A stretch of 64,000 nucleotides of DNA, taken from assembly GCA_039024915.1 (NCBI GenBank), contig JBCCPK010000001.1, positions 558,001-622,000 of the forward strand. Direction: 5' to 3'. This document shows, piece by piece, positions 25,676-35,447 of the stretch (position 1 is its first letter; the number at the start of each line of letters is the position of its first letter). The notes under the pieces were generated by a model. It saw only the letters and a list, made by a program, of their open reading frames with translations. It made no database searches and was not told where the DNA came from. The translations under genes were made by a program, and so were the position numbers. Origin of the DNA: Pseudomonadota bacterium. GTDB lineage: Bacteria > Pseudomonadota > Alphaproteobacteria > Rhizobiales > MH13.

Positions 25676-26548
25676 TCAACCGAAACGGCCAGTTATGTAA
25701 TCACGTGTTCGGCTTTCACGAGGGTTGGTGAAGATCTGGTCCGTCGCGCCGACCTCAACCAGAACCCCAAGGTGGAAGAAGGCGGTGCGCTGTGACACCC
25801 GGGCGGCCTGCTGCATCGAGTGGGTGACGATCACGATCGTATAGTTCTCGCGCAGTTCATCGATCAGCTCTTCAACTTTCGCGGTCGCAATCGGGTCGAG
25901 AGCCGAGCATGGCTCGTCCATCAGCATGACCTCGGGTGACGTCGCGATGGCTCGCGCGATGCACAAACGCTGCTGCTGACCCCCGGACAGACCGGTGCCC
26001 GGCGCATCAAGCCTATCTTTGACCTCCTCGAACAGACCGGCCTTTTGCAAGCTCGTCACCACAATCTCTTCGAGATCGGCTTTGGTGTCGGCCAGTCCGT
26101 GGATACGCGGGCCGTAAGCGATGTTTTCAAAGATCGATTTGGGGAAGGGATTTGGTTTTTGAAACACCATACCGACCCGTGCGCGCAGCTCGACAACGTC
26201 AATGGATGGATCATAGATGTCCTGCTCGCCCAGCGTGATCGTGCCCTGCATGCGGGCGATGTCGATCGTGTCGTTCATGCGGTTGAGGCAGCGCAGGAAA
26301 GTGGACTTGCCGCAACCGGACGGTCCGATGAGGGCCGTGACTTGGCGGTCGCCAATGTCCAGATCAACGCCGAACAGGGCCTGTTTGTCGCCGTAAAACA
26401 CGTCGACGTTTTCGCCACGCATCTTCACACTCTCGGGGACGGCATCGGTGATTGTAGCGCCAGCCTCGACGGGCCCATCCACCGAAGCGGCAGGGGCCGG
26501 GGGGGCGCTGGGCTCCACTTCAGTCGTAGCTATTTGAGCGGTGGACAT
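25676..26548 (-). CDS. pstB: Phosphate ABC transporter ATP-binding protein
   Basis: 290 residues. Walker [11 protein letters not shown]-loop region [12 protein letters not shown], signature [15 protein letters not shown], Walker [14 protein letters not shown] and the switch His in IVTHSMQQA are all present. An Ala/Pro-rich N-terminal extension of about 35 residues precedes the core. The ATG at 26548 has GGAGG eight bases upstream and is preferred over the upstream ORF start at 26623, which lies inside pstA. It powers high-affinity phosphate import through PstC/PstA. Confidence 0.94.
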   Translation of the reverse strand: MSTAQIATTEVEPSAPPAPAASVDGPVEAGATITDAVPESVKMRGENVDVFYGDKQALFGVDLDIGDRQVTALIGPSGCGKSTFLRCLNRMNDTIDIARMQGTITLGEQDIYDPSIDVVELRARVGMVFQKPNPFPKSIFENIAYGPRIHGLADTKADLEEIVVTSLQKAGLFEEVKDRLDAPGTGLSGGQQQRLCIARAIATSPEVMLMDEPCSALDPIATAKVEELIDELRENYTIVIVTHSMQQAARVSQRTAFFHLGVLVEVGATDQIFTNPRESRTRDYITGRFG

Positions 26549-26576
26549 GAGACAAACCTCCAATGGGGCCAGACCG

Positions 26577-28418
26577 CTACCAGCGGCGCTCGAAACGCTT
26601 GCGCAGGAACACTGCAAGCGCATTCATGGTGATCAGGAAAGCCAGTAGCACAAGAATGGCCGCCGACGTCTTCTGCCGGAAAAGCACTTCGGGAAAGTCC
26701 GCCCACATGAAGATCTGGACCGGCAGAACGGTTGAGGGGTCGAGTGGTGTGGCGGGTACATCGACAATGAATGCGACCATACCGATCATGAGAAGCGGCG
26801 CGGTTTCCCCAAGGGCCTGCGCCATCCCGATAATGGTGCCCGTCAAGATACCCGGCATGGCCAGTGGCAAAACATGATGCAAAACGGTTTGCAGCTTGGA
26901 TGCGCCGACGCCTAATGCACCTTCGCGGATTGATGGCGGAACCGCCCGCAACGCCGCGCGCGAGGCAATGATGATTGTGGGAAGCGTCATCAGCGCAAGC
27001 ACCATGCCTCCAACAACCGGTGCCGAGCGCGGCATGCCAAACGCGTTTAGAAACACCGCAAGGCCCAAAAGACCGAAAACGATCGAAGGGACCGCCGCCA
27101 GGTTGTTGATGTTCACCTCAATGAGCTGCGTTAGGCGGTTTTTGGGCGCAAACTCTTCAAGATAGATCGCGGCCGCAACGCCAAGCGGGAAGGCGAGGCT
27201 GAGCGTCACAATCATGGTGAAGAATGACCCTACCACGGCACCCCAGATTCCCGCTAACTCCGCTTCTCGGCTCGCGCCGGAGCTAAAGAACGGCATGTTG
27301 AATTTTCGCTCAACCAGTCCCTGCTCGCGCAACTGATCAAGATAAACGAGCGATCGGTCATCGAGCTTCCGGTTCCGCTCCGGCAGAACGATTTCGCGCA
27401 CGGACCAAGCCCCGCCCTCGGCGTCGGCTGCGCTTGTCAGCGGAATGAAAACGTCGCCTTCGATACCGCTTGCCGATATGCGGGTCGCCTTGACCACGCC
27501 TCCATTAATCTCGACCAAAACGGAGGGTAACTCGGTGGATAGCGCCTCTTCGGCGCCCGCTGCACGGGACCGAGTGCGCAAGTCGGCCAGTTCAGCGGTC
27601 AAATCACGAATGCTTGCGTTCAGCCCGTTAATGCCGCGATCGAGAATGCGGATTTGCTCTTCGAAGAATTCTGTCCGGCCCGCTGGCGCATTGGGAAGGC
27701 GCGTGCGGTAGTCTTCGATATCGATCACCGCGCGCTCCAGCGAGCGCTCGCGGCTCGCCAGCTCGCGCTCAACCTCTTCCGCTTTCTCTCCAAGAAACTC
27801 TTTCACGTCAGCTAGCAGATCGCGGAAATCGTTGGCCGTTGAGAGCACCTGAATAGTGCCTTCGGTCCCGGTCGGCGACGCGATCCCAGTTGTCTCGACA
27901 ACGCGTTCGTCTGACACCTGTCCTTTGAAATACAAATCGGCCACATCATCGACGGGCACGGCGAAGCTGTCGCGACCGAACATGCCGCTTGCGTCTTCTA
28001 GGACGGCACGCCGCAGCCTGACCGCCGATCCAGACGAGATCAGACCGCTGACTGTCCGGCGATCAGCACGACCCGTCGCATAGGGGAACAAGCTGCGAAT
28101 TCCGTCGCGAACGATCCGATCATAATCGACCCGCCGCAGGACCTCGTCGCCCAACCCATCGGGGTCGAGCTCGCTTTGATTGAGAGAGACCGGGATTGTG
28201 GCCTGATGGGTCCAGAAAGCGGGGAGCGCCTGGCCGACAATTGTCGACAGCAACAGAACCAGAAAAAAAGCCGCTGTCGCAACCGCTGCGATGCCGGCAA
28301 ATTTGAACCGTGCCTCCGCCGCATAGCGCGCTTTGAGGCGCTTGCGTGCCCCCTCGGACGTGTGCAGCCCGGAAGGGGCCGTGGCCGATACCGGCGGTTG
28401 GGCGGTCACATCAGTCAT
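26577..28418 (-). CDS. pstA: Phosphate ABC transporter permease PstA (enlarged)
   Basis: 613 residues, twice the size of E. coli PstA. After a first membrane helix near residues 40-65 comes a roughly 300-residue non-membrane region, probably periplasmic, with a strong coiled coil (residues ~205-280, [20 protein letters not shown] and following). This corresponds to the DUF3333-type extension of alphaproteobacterial PstA. The ordinary permease core follows from about 390, with the EAA-like loop [20 protein letters not shown]. It forms the phosphate channel with PstC. Its start overlaps the pstC stop by 8 bases. Confidence 0.92.
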   Translation of the reverse strand: MTDVTAQPPVSATAPSGLHTSEGARKRLKARYAAEARFKFAGIAAVATAAFFLVLLLSTIVGQALPAFWTHQATIPVSLNQSELDPDGLGDEVLRRVDYDRIVRDGIRSLFPYATGRADRRTVSGLISSGSAVRLRRAVLEDASGMFGRDSFAVPVDDVADLYFKGQVSDERVVETTGIASPTGTEGTIQVLSTANDFRDLLADVKEFLGEKAEEVERELASRERSLERAVIDIEDYRTRLPNAPAGRTEFFEEQIRILDRGINGLNASIRDLTAELADLRTRSRAAGAEEALSTELPSVLVEINGGVVKATRISASGIEGDVFIPLTSAADAEGGAWSVREIVLPERNRKLDDRSLVYLDQLREQGLVERKFNMPFFSSGASREAELAGIWGAVVGSFFTMIVTLSLAFPLGVAAAIYLEEFAPKNRLTQLIEVNINNLAAVPSIVFGLLGLAVFLNAFGMPRSAPVVGGMVLALMTLPTIIIASRAALRAVPPSIREGALGVGASKLQTVLHHVLPLAMPGILTGTIIGMAQALGETAPLLMIGMVAFIVDVPATPLDPSTVLPVQIFMWADFPEVLFRQKTSAAILVLLAFLITMNALAVFLRKRFERRW

Positions 28419-29796
28419 ATTGCTCTCGGTATTTCTGGACCACGCGCAGCGCGATGAAATTCAGCGTCAGTGTCACGCAGAACAACAGCAGTCCCAGAGC
28501 AAACGCTGCCAGGGTTTTGGCGCTGTCGAACTCCTGGTCGCCGACAAGCAGTGTCACGATTTGCACCGTCACCGTCGTCACCGCTTCAAGCGGATTGATG
28601 GTGAGGTTGGCGGCGAGCCCAGCGGCCATAACCACGATCATGGTTTCTCCGATTGCCCGCGAGATCGCGAGGATCATCGCCGATACGATGCCCGGTAGGG
28701 CCGCGGGTAGGACCACACGGCGGATCGTCTCCGACTTGGTAGACCCAAGCGCCAAAGAGCCATCACGCAGGCTCTGCGGAACTGCGGAAATGACATCGTC
28801 GGAGAGCGAAGAGACGAACGGTATGATCATGATTCCCATGACCACACCCGCTGCGAGCGCCGATTCTGATGACACGTCGAGGCCCATTCCGTTTCCGGTG
28901 TTACGGATGTAGGGCGCAACGGTCAGCGCAGCAAAGAAACCGTAAACCACGGTTGGAACACCAGCGAGTATTTCAAGGACTGGCTTGGCGATGGCTCGTA
29001 CCGAGTTCGATGCGTAGTCCGACAGGTAGATAGCGGCGAACAAGCCGACCGGCCCAGCGACGATCATGGCGATGAACGTGATGAACAACGTGCCGGCGAT
29101 CAGAGGAATTGCGCCGAAGACTTCGGGGTTTGCCTCGGTGACCTCTCCGGCTCCTGCGAACGCCGATTGCGGCGACCAATGAAGACCGAACAGAAAATCG
29201 TGAAGGGGGATCATCGTGAAAAAACGAATGCTCTCAAAGATCAGCGAAAGCACGATCCCAACAGTGGTGAAGATGGCGACGACCGAACAGGCGATCAGCA
29301 GCAACATGACCGCGCGCTCGACGAAATGCCGCGTCCGTCGGGCAGGCTCGATATTGCGGTATCCAGATCGGAACCCAACAACACTCAGAACCGCAACAAT
29401 AATCGCCAGCCCGATGGAAAAGGTGGTTTGAAGCGAACCGTACAGTTCGGCAGCGGCTTCTTTGAGGTCATCGGTGAAGGCTACTATGCCACCAAATGCG
29501 ATCGCCCTGGCATCGCGCAGAAAAGCTTCTCTTTCAGGAATTGAAAGAGCTTCAAACGCCTGGGAAAACTGACCGATGACGATACGGTCCATCAAGGGAC
29601 CCTGGGCGATTGACCAGATGATAAGCAATCCGAGCGCTGGGACGACGCTCATGATCGCAAGATAGCCGCCATGGTAGCTTGGCCGCGAATGCAGGAGATG
29701 CGTCGCATTGCCAGCCAACTGACGAGAACGCGCTGCGCCAATAAAAAGCGACGCAATGAAAAGCATGCAAAGCGCTGTCAGCAGAAGCCAAAACAC
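28411..29796 (-). CDS. pstC: Phosphate ABC transporter permease PstC (enlarged)
   Basis: 461 residues, longer than the ~320 of E. coli PstC. The extra N-terminal part contains two or three additional membrane helices and a soluble segment (residues ~65-120). The core permease has GVPTVVYGFFAAL and the EAA loop SLRDGSLALGSTKSETIRRV (near 335-354). It partners PstA. The GTG start at 29796 lies 93 bases after pstS; translation overlaps into pstA. Confidence 0.92.
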   Translation of the reverse strand: MFWLLLTALCMLFIASLFIGAARSRQLAGNATHLLHSRPSYHGGYLAIMSVVPALGLLIIWSIAQGPLMDRIVIGQFSQAFEALSIPEREAFLRDARAIAFGGIVAFTDDLKEAAAELYGSLQTTFSIGLAIIVAVLSVVGFRSGYRNIEPARRTRHFVERAVMLLLIACSVVAIFTTVGIVLSLIFESIRFFTMIPLHDFLFGLHWSPQSAFAGAGEVTEANPEVFGAIPLIAGTLFITFIAMIVAGPVGLFAAIYLSDYASNSVRAIAKPVLEILAGVPTVVYGFFAALTVAPYIRNTGNGMGLDVSSESALAAGVVMGIMIIPFVSSLSDDVISAVPQSLRDGSLALGSTKSETIRRVVLPAALPGIVSAMILAISRAIGETMIVVMAAGLAANLTINPLEAVTTVTVQIVTLLVGDQEFDSAKTLAAFALGLLLFCVTLTLNFIALRVVQKYREQYD

Positions 29797-29889
29797 AGGC
29801 CCACCGCCCCCTTACCTGTCGATCGAGCTAGTCGGTCGCAATGCGCTTGGCGCACAACACACCAAGCGCACCGCAGAACTTGCCGGTGT

Positions 29890-30909
29890 TTACCCGCCGG
29901 TGAACGGCGTGAGGGAACGCGCTTCCTCGCCTGCCGGGCCACGCTCATCGTCGGGCAATGGAATCAAGCCGCGCTCGGCGAGATAACCGTCTTCGCCCCA
30001 CGCCGAGTCGGACGTGTACTCGGCAATGAACTCCTCCATACCCGGGATCACGCCGACATGCTCAGCCTTGACGTAGACATAAAGCGAGCGCGACACCGGA
30101 TAGTCACCCGATGCAATGTTTTCGAATGAAGGTTCGACCCCATCGACGGTTGCGCCTTTGATGACGTCGCCGTTCTGATCAAGGAACGAGAACCCGAAAA
30201 TACCCACCGCGTCTGGATTGGCCTGCAAGCGCTGGACGATGAGGTTATCGTTTTCGCCTGCGTCGACATAAGCACCATCCTCACGCAGCTCTTCAAAGAT
30301 AGCTTCGCAGGTGTCGCCGTCGAAACCGGCTTCCTCGCAGCCCGGTTCCATGACGAGTTCAAGGAACGCATCACGTGTACCAGAGGTCGGGGGCGGGCCA
30401 AGCACTTCGATTGCAGCGCTTGGAAGGCCCGGATCAATGTCGGACCAAGAAACATTCGGGTTGTCCATCAGCGCGCCATCGTCGCCAGGTATCTGCTTTG
30501 CGAGTGCCAAGAACAACTGCGCCCGCGTCAGGTTGAGGGTCGGACCCTCAATCGCGTCGGCGATGACGATGCCGTCAAAACCAACCCGCATCTCAACGGG
30601 GGTTACACCGTTCGCTGTGCAGTTTTCCAGCTCGGAGCTGCGCATACCACGCGACGCGTTGGTAAAATCTGGGGTATCAACGCCAACGCCAGCGCAGAAC
30701 AAGCGCATGCCGCCGCCGGTTCCGGTGGATTCAACAACTGGGGTAGCGAAGTCGGTTTGCTGGCCGAAACGTTCAGCAACCGCAGTGGTGAACGGGAAAA
30801 CCGTGGATGATCCGACAACTTGGATCTGGTCACGGGCGTGTGCCGGTACCGCTGCCAGCGTTCCGGCAAGTGCGAGCGCTGCAACGCTTGCGCAGGTTGC
30901 GATTTTCAC
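29890..30909 (-). CDS. pstS: Phosphate ABC transporter substrate-binding protein
   Basis: 339 residues with a cleavable signal peptide (residues 1-25, ending AVPAHA). The phosphate-binding loops are recognisable: VVGSSTVFPFTTAVAE near 31-46, ESTGTGGGMRLFCAG near 60-74 and TSGTRDAFLELV near 175-186. It captures inorganic phosphate in the periplasm and hands it to PstC/PstA. The 148-base region upstream contains candidate Pho boxes, consistent with strong induction under phosphate limitation. Confidence 0.94.
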   Translation of the reverse strand: MKIATCASVAALALAGTLAAVPAHARDQIQVVGSSTVFPFTTAVAERFGQQTDFATPVVESTGTGGGMRLFCAGVGVDTPDFTNASRGMRSSELENCTANGVTPVEMRVGFDGIVIADAIEGPTLNLTRAQLFLALAKQIPGDDGALMDNPNVSWSDIDPGLPSAAIEVLGPPPTSGTRDAFLELVMEPGCEEAGFDGDTCEAIFEELREDGAYVDAGENDNLIVQRLQANPDAVGIFGFSFLDQNGDVIKGATVDGVEPSFENIASGDYPVSRSLYVYVKAEHVGVIPGMEEFIAEYTSDSAWGEDGYLAERGLIPLPDDERGPAGEEARSLTPFTGG

Positions 30910-31043
30910 GGGTGAAGCTCCTTAAATCTCAAGATCGGTTCACACGGTCAGGCGTCGGTTACATCGACGAATGAGGGGCGAAGTTAGCTCCCTGGCGAAC
31001 CCTGTTTGCGCGCTTGAAACTATTCAATCGGCGTGAGGGTTGT

Positions 31044-31072
31044 ATGACGCCACTGTTTCATTTGTGTGACAG
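31044..31072 (-). promoter_or_regulatory. Candidate Pho box upstream of pstS
   Basis: Reading toward pstS, three heptads spaced 11 bases apart: CTGTCAC (31072-31066), ATGAAAC (31061-31055) and GCGTCAT (31050-31044). The first and third resemble the CTGTCAT half-site bound by PhoB, and the 11-base period is the Pho-box period. The first heptad overlaps the last codons of phoR. The site is about 135 bases from the pstS start. Confidence 0.5.
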
Positions 31073-32506
31073 GTTATCTATCTGATTTATCATGCGATTT
31101 TTGGTTGTTGCCGCTTTCTCTCGCTGAGGTGCCAAATATGGAATACGCACCGAGAACAGCGCGCCCTCACCCCTGACGCTTTCCACCAACAGGCGACCCT
31201 TGTGTCGCGCGACGATGTGCTTGACGATCGCAAGGCCCAGGCCTGTTCCCGCGGCAAGCGGGTTGGTTTGCTCATGCGCCCGGTAGAACCGTTCCGTCAG
31301 CCGCGGCAGGTCGGCTTCATCGATTCCCGGCCCGTCATCTTTGACGCGCAACTCGACCATCCGCACGCCGCCTTCCACGGCGTCGCCCACGGAAACATCG
31401 ACACGCTGCCCACTCCCTCCGTATTTGACGGCGTTTTGCATCAAGTTGATCGCAACTTGCCGCAACTCTGGCCCATCGCCCTGAACAGTTGCCGTATCGG
31501 GCAGGTCAAGATTGAGTTCCAAAGCAGCGCGCTCGGCATCGGGCCGGACCAGATCGATCGCCTCTCGGGTTATCGCCACAAAGTCAACGCAGTCGGTCGG
31601 TCTGCGGTGAGCCTGCATCTCGATGCGGTTGAGCGACAGCAGATCGTCAATCAACGCCTTCATGCGATCCGCCTGTTGCTCCATCAGCCGCAGGAAATTG
31701 TCTTGCCCCACCGGATCATTCCTGGCAGCGCCTTTTAGGGTCTCGATGCAACCTGTGATGGACGCCAGCGGCGTGCGCAGTTCATGGCTCGCGTTCGCCA
31801 CGAAGTCCGACCGCATGCGTTCGGCCCTGTAGGTGTCAGTTTCGTCATCGACGACAATCAGAACATGGTGCACCGACAGACCGTCGATGAAGGGTCGGAT
31901 GTGAAGCGTTATCCGCCGTTCAGCCGGAACGCGCTCCACCAAGGTGCAGCTACCAACCCGGCCGTCGGTCAGGGCCTGCTGAACCAATCTCAGGACGTCG
32001 GGATCCCGCATCTTGAACGAAAACGGGTCACCCACCTTCTGGATATCGAGAACGTCCCCCGCAAGCGCATTCACCGACCGGATAACCGCCCGCTCGTCGA
32101 GCAGTATGACCGCTTGCGGCCATGCCTGGACCAGCTGCTCAAGGCTCGGTGGGGCAGGCTTCACTTTCGCCTTGGAGGCGAGGCGCGCCATGTTTTTCCG
32201 CGACGTTGTCCGCGTCGGCGCAGACGACAGGAAAGCCGTTATGGTCAACGCGGTGAAGATGAAAGCGGCTTCGGGAAAGCTGAGACGCCCCAGTAAAAAG
32301 AGCATGGACAGCGTCAGCGTCAGCGCAACCAGCAGCCAACGCACGCGCCGGGCATTGGCGACAAGGCGCTGTGCCATGTCGATCGGCATATCGACCGATC
32401 CATCGCGGTCGACATCGTCGGGAAACTCAACGCCTGGGGCTGCGCCCTTAAGCGAAGACGGGCCGCCACGAGGCGAAGGCGTTGCTTGAGTATCAGCGGG
32501 TGACAC
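31058..32506 (-). CDS. phoR: Phosphate regulon sensor histidine kinase
   Basis: 482 residues from the GTG at 32506 (AGG eight bases upstream); an in-frame GTG at 32581 is an alternative. Two membrane helices (WLLVALTLTLSMLFLLG and AAFIFTALTITAFL) precede a PAS domain and the kinase core. The H-box is FVANASHELRTPLASI, the N-box INLMQNAVKYGG, the G1 box VKDDGPGI and the G2 box GTGLGLAIVKH. It phosphorylates PhoB when phosphate is scarce, sensing transport state through the Pst/PhoU complex. It is the first gene of the Pho cluster. Confidence 0.92.
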   Translation of the reverse strand: MSPADTQATPSPRGGPSSLKGAAPGVEFPDDVDRDGSVDMPIDMAQRLVANARRVRWLLVALTLTLSMLFLLGRLSFPEAAFIFTALTITAFLSSAPTRTTSRKNMARLASKAKVKPAPPSLEQLVQAWPQAVILLDERAVIRSVNALAGDVLDIQKVGDPFSFKMRDPDVLRLVQQALTDGRVGSCTLVERVPAERRITLHIRPFIDGLSVHHVLIVVDDETDTYRAERMRSDFVANASHELRTPLASITGCIETLKGAARNDPVGQDNFLRLMEQQADRMKALIDDLLSLNRIEMQAHRRPTDCVDFVAITREAIDLVRPDAERAALELNLDLPDTATVQGDGPELRQVAINLMQNAVKYGGSGQRVDVSVGDAVEGGVRMVELRVKDDGPGIDEADLPRLTERFYRAHEQTNPLAAGTGLGLAIVKHIVARHKGRLLVESVRGEGALFSVRIPYLAPQREKAATTKNRMINQIDNLSHK

Positions 32507-32606
32507 GGCGTTGACCTGTGTTTTGTGTTGCCTGCCGGCAATCGCTTGCCCGTCATGACGTCGAATCACGTGGACGCCCACATTAAGCCTGGTCTGCCCA
32601 TCGCAG

Positions 32607-32624
32607 GTGACAGGCCCATGACAA
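32607..32624 (-). promoter_or_regulatory. Candidate Pho box upstream of phoR (and divergent ppk2)
   Basis: On the minus strand, TTGTCAT-GGGC-CTGTCAC: two direct heptads with the 4-base spacer of a classical Pho box, nearly matching the CTGTCAT consensus. It is oriented toward phoR, 101 bases before its preferred start. It also lies in the leader of ppk2 on the other strand, so one PhoB site might serve both. Confidence 0.6.
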
Positions 32625-32764
32625 AAAAGTTAACCGGCACAAACCTGCTCCATGCCGCTAGCCTGCCCCGTCGGCTTGTGACATCGCGCGCCGTACTTGC
32701 CAATGGGCGCATCCCTATTCAAGCTGATCGGGCTACTTCACCAAACTCGCCAACGAGACTTATC

Positions 32765-33634
32765 ATGCGTGACACACCTGCCGACGTTGAACAGGCGATT
32801 GCCGCATTCAATATCGACGACCCTCATTTTCCCGCCGTCCTTGACGACTATCAGATGCTTGATGGCGGCTACCCCTATGGGAAAAAGCTGAAGCGGTCGA
32901 AGTATGAGGCGCGTCTTGAAGCTTTGCAGATCGAGCTGGTTAAGTTGCAAGCCGACATGAAGCGCAATGACAAGCGGCTGGTTGCCGTTTTCGAAGGGCG
33001 AGACGCGGCCGGGAAAGGTGGCTCGATCTTCAACTTCTCTCGCTACCTCAACAAGCGGAACACGCACATAGCGGCGTTGAGCAAGCCGACCGAAACCGAG
33101 CAAGGTCAGTGGTACTTTCAGCGTTACGTTACGCATCTTCCCACGCACGGCGATATGACTCTGTTCGACCGGTCTTGGTACAACCGCGCCGGTGTCGAAC
33201 CGGTGATGGGCTTTTGCACCCCAGATCAACACCAACAGTTTCTATCCGAAGCGCCCGCTTTCGAGAAAGCCCTCGTTCGCGAAGGGATCGTTTTGGTAAA
33301 GTTCTGGCTCAACATCGGCCGAACAACCCAACTCAAGCGCTTCCACGACCGACGGCATAGCCCGCTCAAGGTCTGGAAACTCTCGCCGATTGATCTGAAG
33401 GCCCTGAACAAATGGGAAGACTACACCGCGGCGCGCGACGAAATGCTCGACCGAAGCGATACTGAAGCGGCGCCTTGGACAATCGTTCGCATGAACGACA
33501 AGCGGCGTGGGCGCCTGGAGATCATCCGGCATGTGCTGACGCAGTTTCAATATGAAGGACGGGACAATGCGGTTCTGGGCGACACGGACCCATCCATAAT
33601 AGGTCTCAAACCGGGCGATCTCGCCAACGCTTGA
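32765..33634 (+). CDS. ppk2: Polyphosphate kinase 2
   Basis: 289 residues, the usual size of class I PPK2. Walker A GRDAAGKGGSI, DRSWYNRAGVEPVMGF (Walker B-like lid region) and RFHDRRHSPLKVWKLSPID are diagnostic. The enzyme transfers phosphate between polyphosphate and nucleoside diphosphates, most often making GTP or ATP from polyphosphate. The ORF is open from 32525, but the conserved N-terminus starts at the ATG at 32765. Its place beside the Pho cluster, with a Pho box in the divergent region, links it to phosphate storage. Confidence 0.9.
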   Translation: MRDTPADVEQAIAAFNIDDPHFPAVLDDYQMLDGGYPYGKKLKRSKYEARLEALQIELVKLQADMKRNDKRLVAVFEGRDAAGKGGSIFNFSRYLNKRNTHIAALSKPTETEQGQWYFQRYVTHLPTHGDMTLFDRSWYNRAGVEPVMGFCTPDQHQQFLSEAPAFEKALVREGIVLVKFWLNIGRTTQLKRFHDRRHSPLKVWKLSPIDLKALNKWEDYTAARDEMLDRSDTEAAPWTIVRMNDKRRGRLEIIRHVLTQFQYEGRDNAVLGDTDPSIIGLKPGDLANA

Positions 33635-33693
33635 ACACAAGCAGAGCAATTCGCGCACCGAAGACGCCTTATTACTTCCAAGGGGACGCCGCC

Positions 33694-34536
33694 TTGTCCT
33701 ACCAGTTCCGCCGGATCGGCAGAAAATTCCTCAAGCTACGATGGGTGCCGGCACGCATCGCGTTCGCTATTGCCAGCCTGTTTGCACCCAAGGTGACGGT
33801 AAAGGACGGCTCGCGCACCTACACATTCGTCACAACGTCTTTTGAAAGCTACCAGCGCGCTCGATCAATGTTGAGCAAAGAAACCGATACGTTGAAGTAG
33901 ATTGACGACATGTTGCGCCCCGGCGACGTATTCCTCGATGTTGGCGCAAACATTGGTATCTTCACGGTTTATGCAGGATACCGCGTAGGTACCACGGGGA
34001 AGGTATTTGCCGTTGAACCCCACCTTCCCACATCGGTTGAAACCCTGAAGAACGTCGCCGCGAACAATCTAGGAGGGGTCGTATCCGTTCTGGCTGTCGC
34101 GCTCGCGAAACAAGAAGGAATCGCACCTTTTCGCTACCGACGATGGAGCGAGGGGGCATCGGGAAGTCAGATCGGTGTGCAAGGTGGCGAAAACATCCAG
34201 GCGCCCGTTGGTGAGGAACTGAAATCCGTTTTCTCAATTGACACCCTTGTCGAGCGCGGCATCGTCAGTCCGCCCGCGCTCATCAAAATTGATACCGATG
34301 GCGTTGATATGCTCATCGCAGAGGGTATGACGGAACTTCTTAAGTGCGCGCACCGACCCCGCTCGATCCTGATCGAGGTGCAAAGCGGGACCCGAGAAGC
34401 GCAAGAAAGCTTTATGCAGGCGCACGGTTATGAGATCGTGACCAAATACTACGGCAACAAGGCGCGTTTTTTGCAACAAAGTGGGTTTGATCCGGACACC
34501 ATACCGTTCAACGCTCGCTTTGAGCCGACAGCTTGA
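33694..34536 (+). pseudogene. FkbM family methyltransferase with in-frame amber codon
   Basis: Two segments in the same frame are separated only by TAG at 33898-33900. The first gives SYQFRRIGRKFLKLRW through SMLSKETDTLK. The second gives IDDMLRPGDVFLDVGANIGI, the S-adenosylmethionine-binding motif I of FkbM methyltransferases, and later KIDTDGVD. In this family a Trp is normally found before ID, so TGG changed to TAG by one base is the simplest explanation. The gene reads as a nonsense-mutated pseudogene, unless the codon is read through or translation restarts at ATG 33910. A TTG at 33694 with AAGGGGA upstream is the likely start. It follows ppk2 closely. Confidence 0.75.
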
Positions 34537-34549
34537 AAGGGGGACCTCC

Positions 34550-35332
34550 ATGGCCAATCCAGCAACCGTCCAACAAGACAGTGCGGTGAGTAGTGCTGAG
34601 GCATTCAAAGCGAGTGAAATCGTTGACCATATGATTGCCGCGCTTGAAGCTGTCCCGACCGTGAATGAACCATTCCAGCACTTTTATGTGCAGTCGATAT
34701 GGCCTGCGGGGTTTTATCCAAGCCTTCTCGAACAACTGCCAGGCAATGACAGCTACACGCCGCTCAACATCAAGGCCTGGAACAAGGACGGGAAATCAAC
34801 GCGCGACCGGGTCCTGCTGACGCAGGCTGTCGCCGAGACGATGGGCCCGATCTGGCAAACCATCTATGATGTCTTCAATACCAACCGGCTCCAGCAAGCG
34901 ATCTTCGAGAAACTCAAGGATGATGTCGCGATCCGCTTGGGCGTCACACCAGGCGAGGTGAGCGATGTGCCGATCTACCCGAAGATCGTTATCATTCGCG
35001 ACAATGAAGGCTACCAGATCAAACCGCACCCGGATGGCTATCCGCGTACGGTTACAACGCAGTTCTACTTGCCCTCGGACGAGACCCAGCTTGATCTGGG
35101 TACGTCCCTGTATGAGCGCGATACCGGTCTTCTTTCACTTGCCCGCAAGCGCTTCGAAGAGGTCAAACGTTTCCCGTTTGCGCCCAACAGCATGTATTCT
35201 TTTGCGGTCAACGACTGCCCGCAGAAGAAAAGCTATCACGGTCGCGAGCTTGTCACCGGAAACAGCAAGCCCCGCGACTCACTGATCATCACATGGATGT
35301 CGGAGCCGGTTGAAAGCAACGCTGCGGCTTGA
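34550..35332 (+). CDS. Putative 2OG-Fe(II) oxygenase-like protein
   Basis: 260 residues. Residues ~165-245 have the strand pattern of a double-stranded beta-helix. KPHPDGYPRTVTTQFYLP could give the H-x-D iron ligands, and a later SYHGRELV the distal His and 2-oxoglutarate-binding basic residue. This is suggestive of the 2OG-Fe(II) oxygenase superfamily; the substrate is unknown. The ATG at 34550 follows an AAGGGGG ribosome-binding site and is preferred over the upstream ORF start at 34481. It lies 13 bases after the FkbM gene, so the pair may have acted together on a glycan or small molecule. Confidence 0.55.
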   Translation: MANPATVQQDSAVSSAEAFKASEIVDHMIAALEAVPTVNEPFQHFYVQSIWPAGFYPSLLEQLPGNDSYTPLNIKAWNKDGKSTRDRVLLTQAVAETMGPIWQTIYDVFNTNRLQQAIFEKLKDDVAIRLGVTPGEVSDVPIYPKIVIIRDNEGYQIKPHPDGYPRTVTTQFYLPSDETQLDLGTSLYERDTGLLSLARKRFEEVKRFPFAPNSMYSFAVNDCPQKKSYHGRELVTGNSKPRDSLIITWMSEPVESNAAA

Positions 35333-35447
35333 TTGGCAGCCGCTAGGCCGCAGACCTCTCAATAAGGCGTGGGCCTCGCCCTCCCTGCAGCGTTTATGGG
35401 CGGCGCATGCTCTTGCGTGTTTGCGCGCCAGGGCCTACCTCGCTGCC

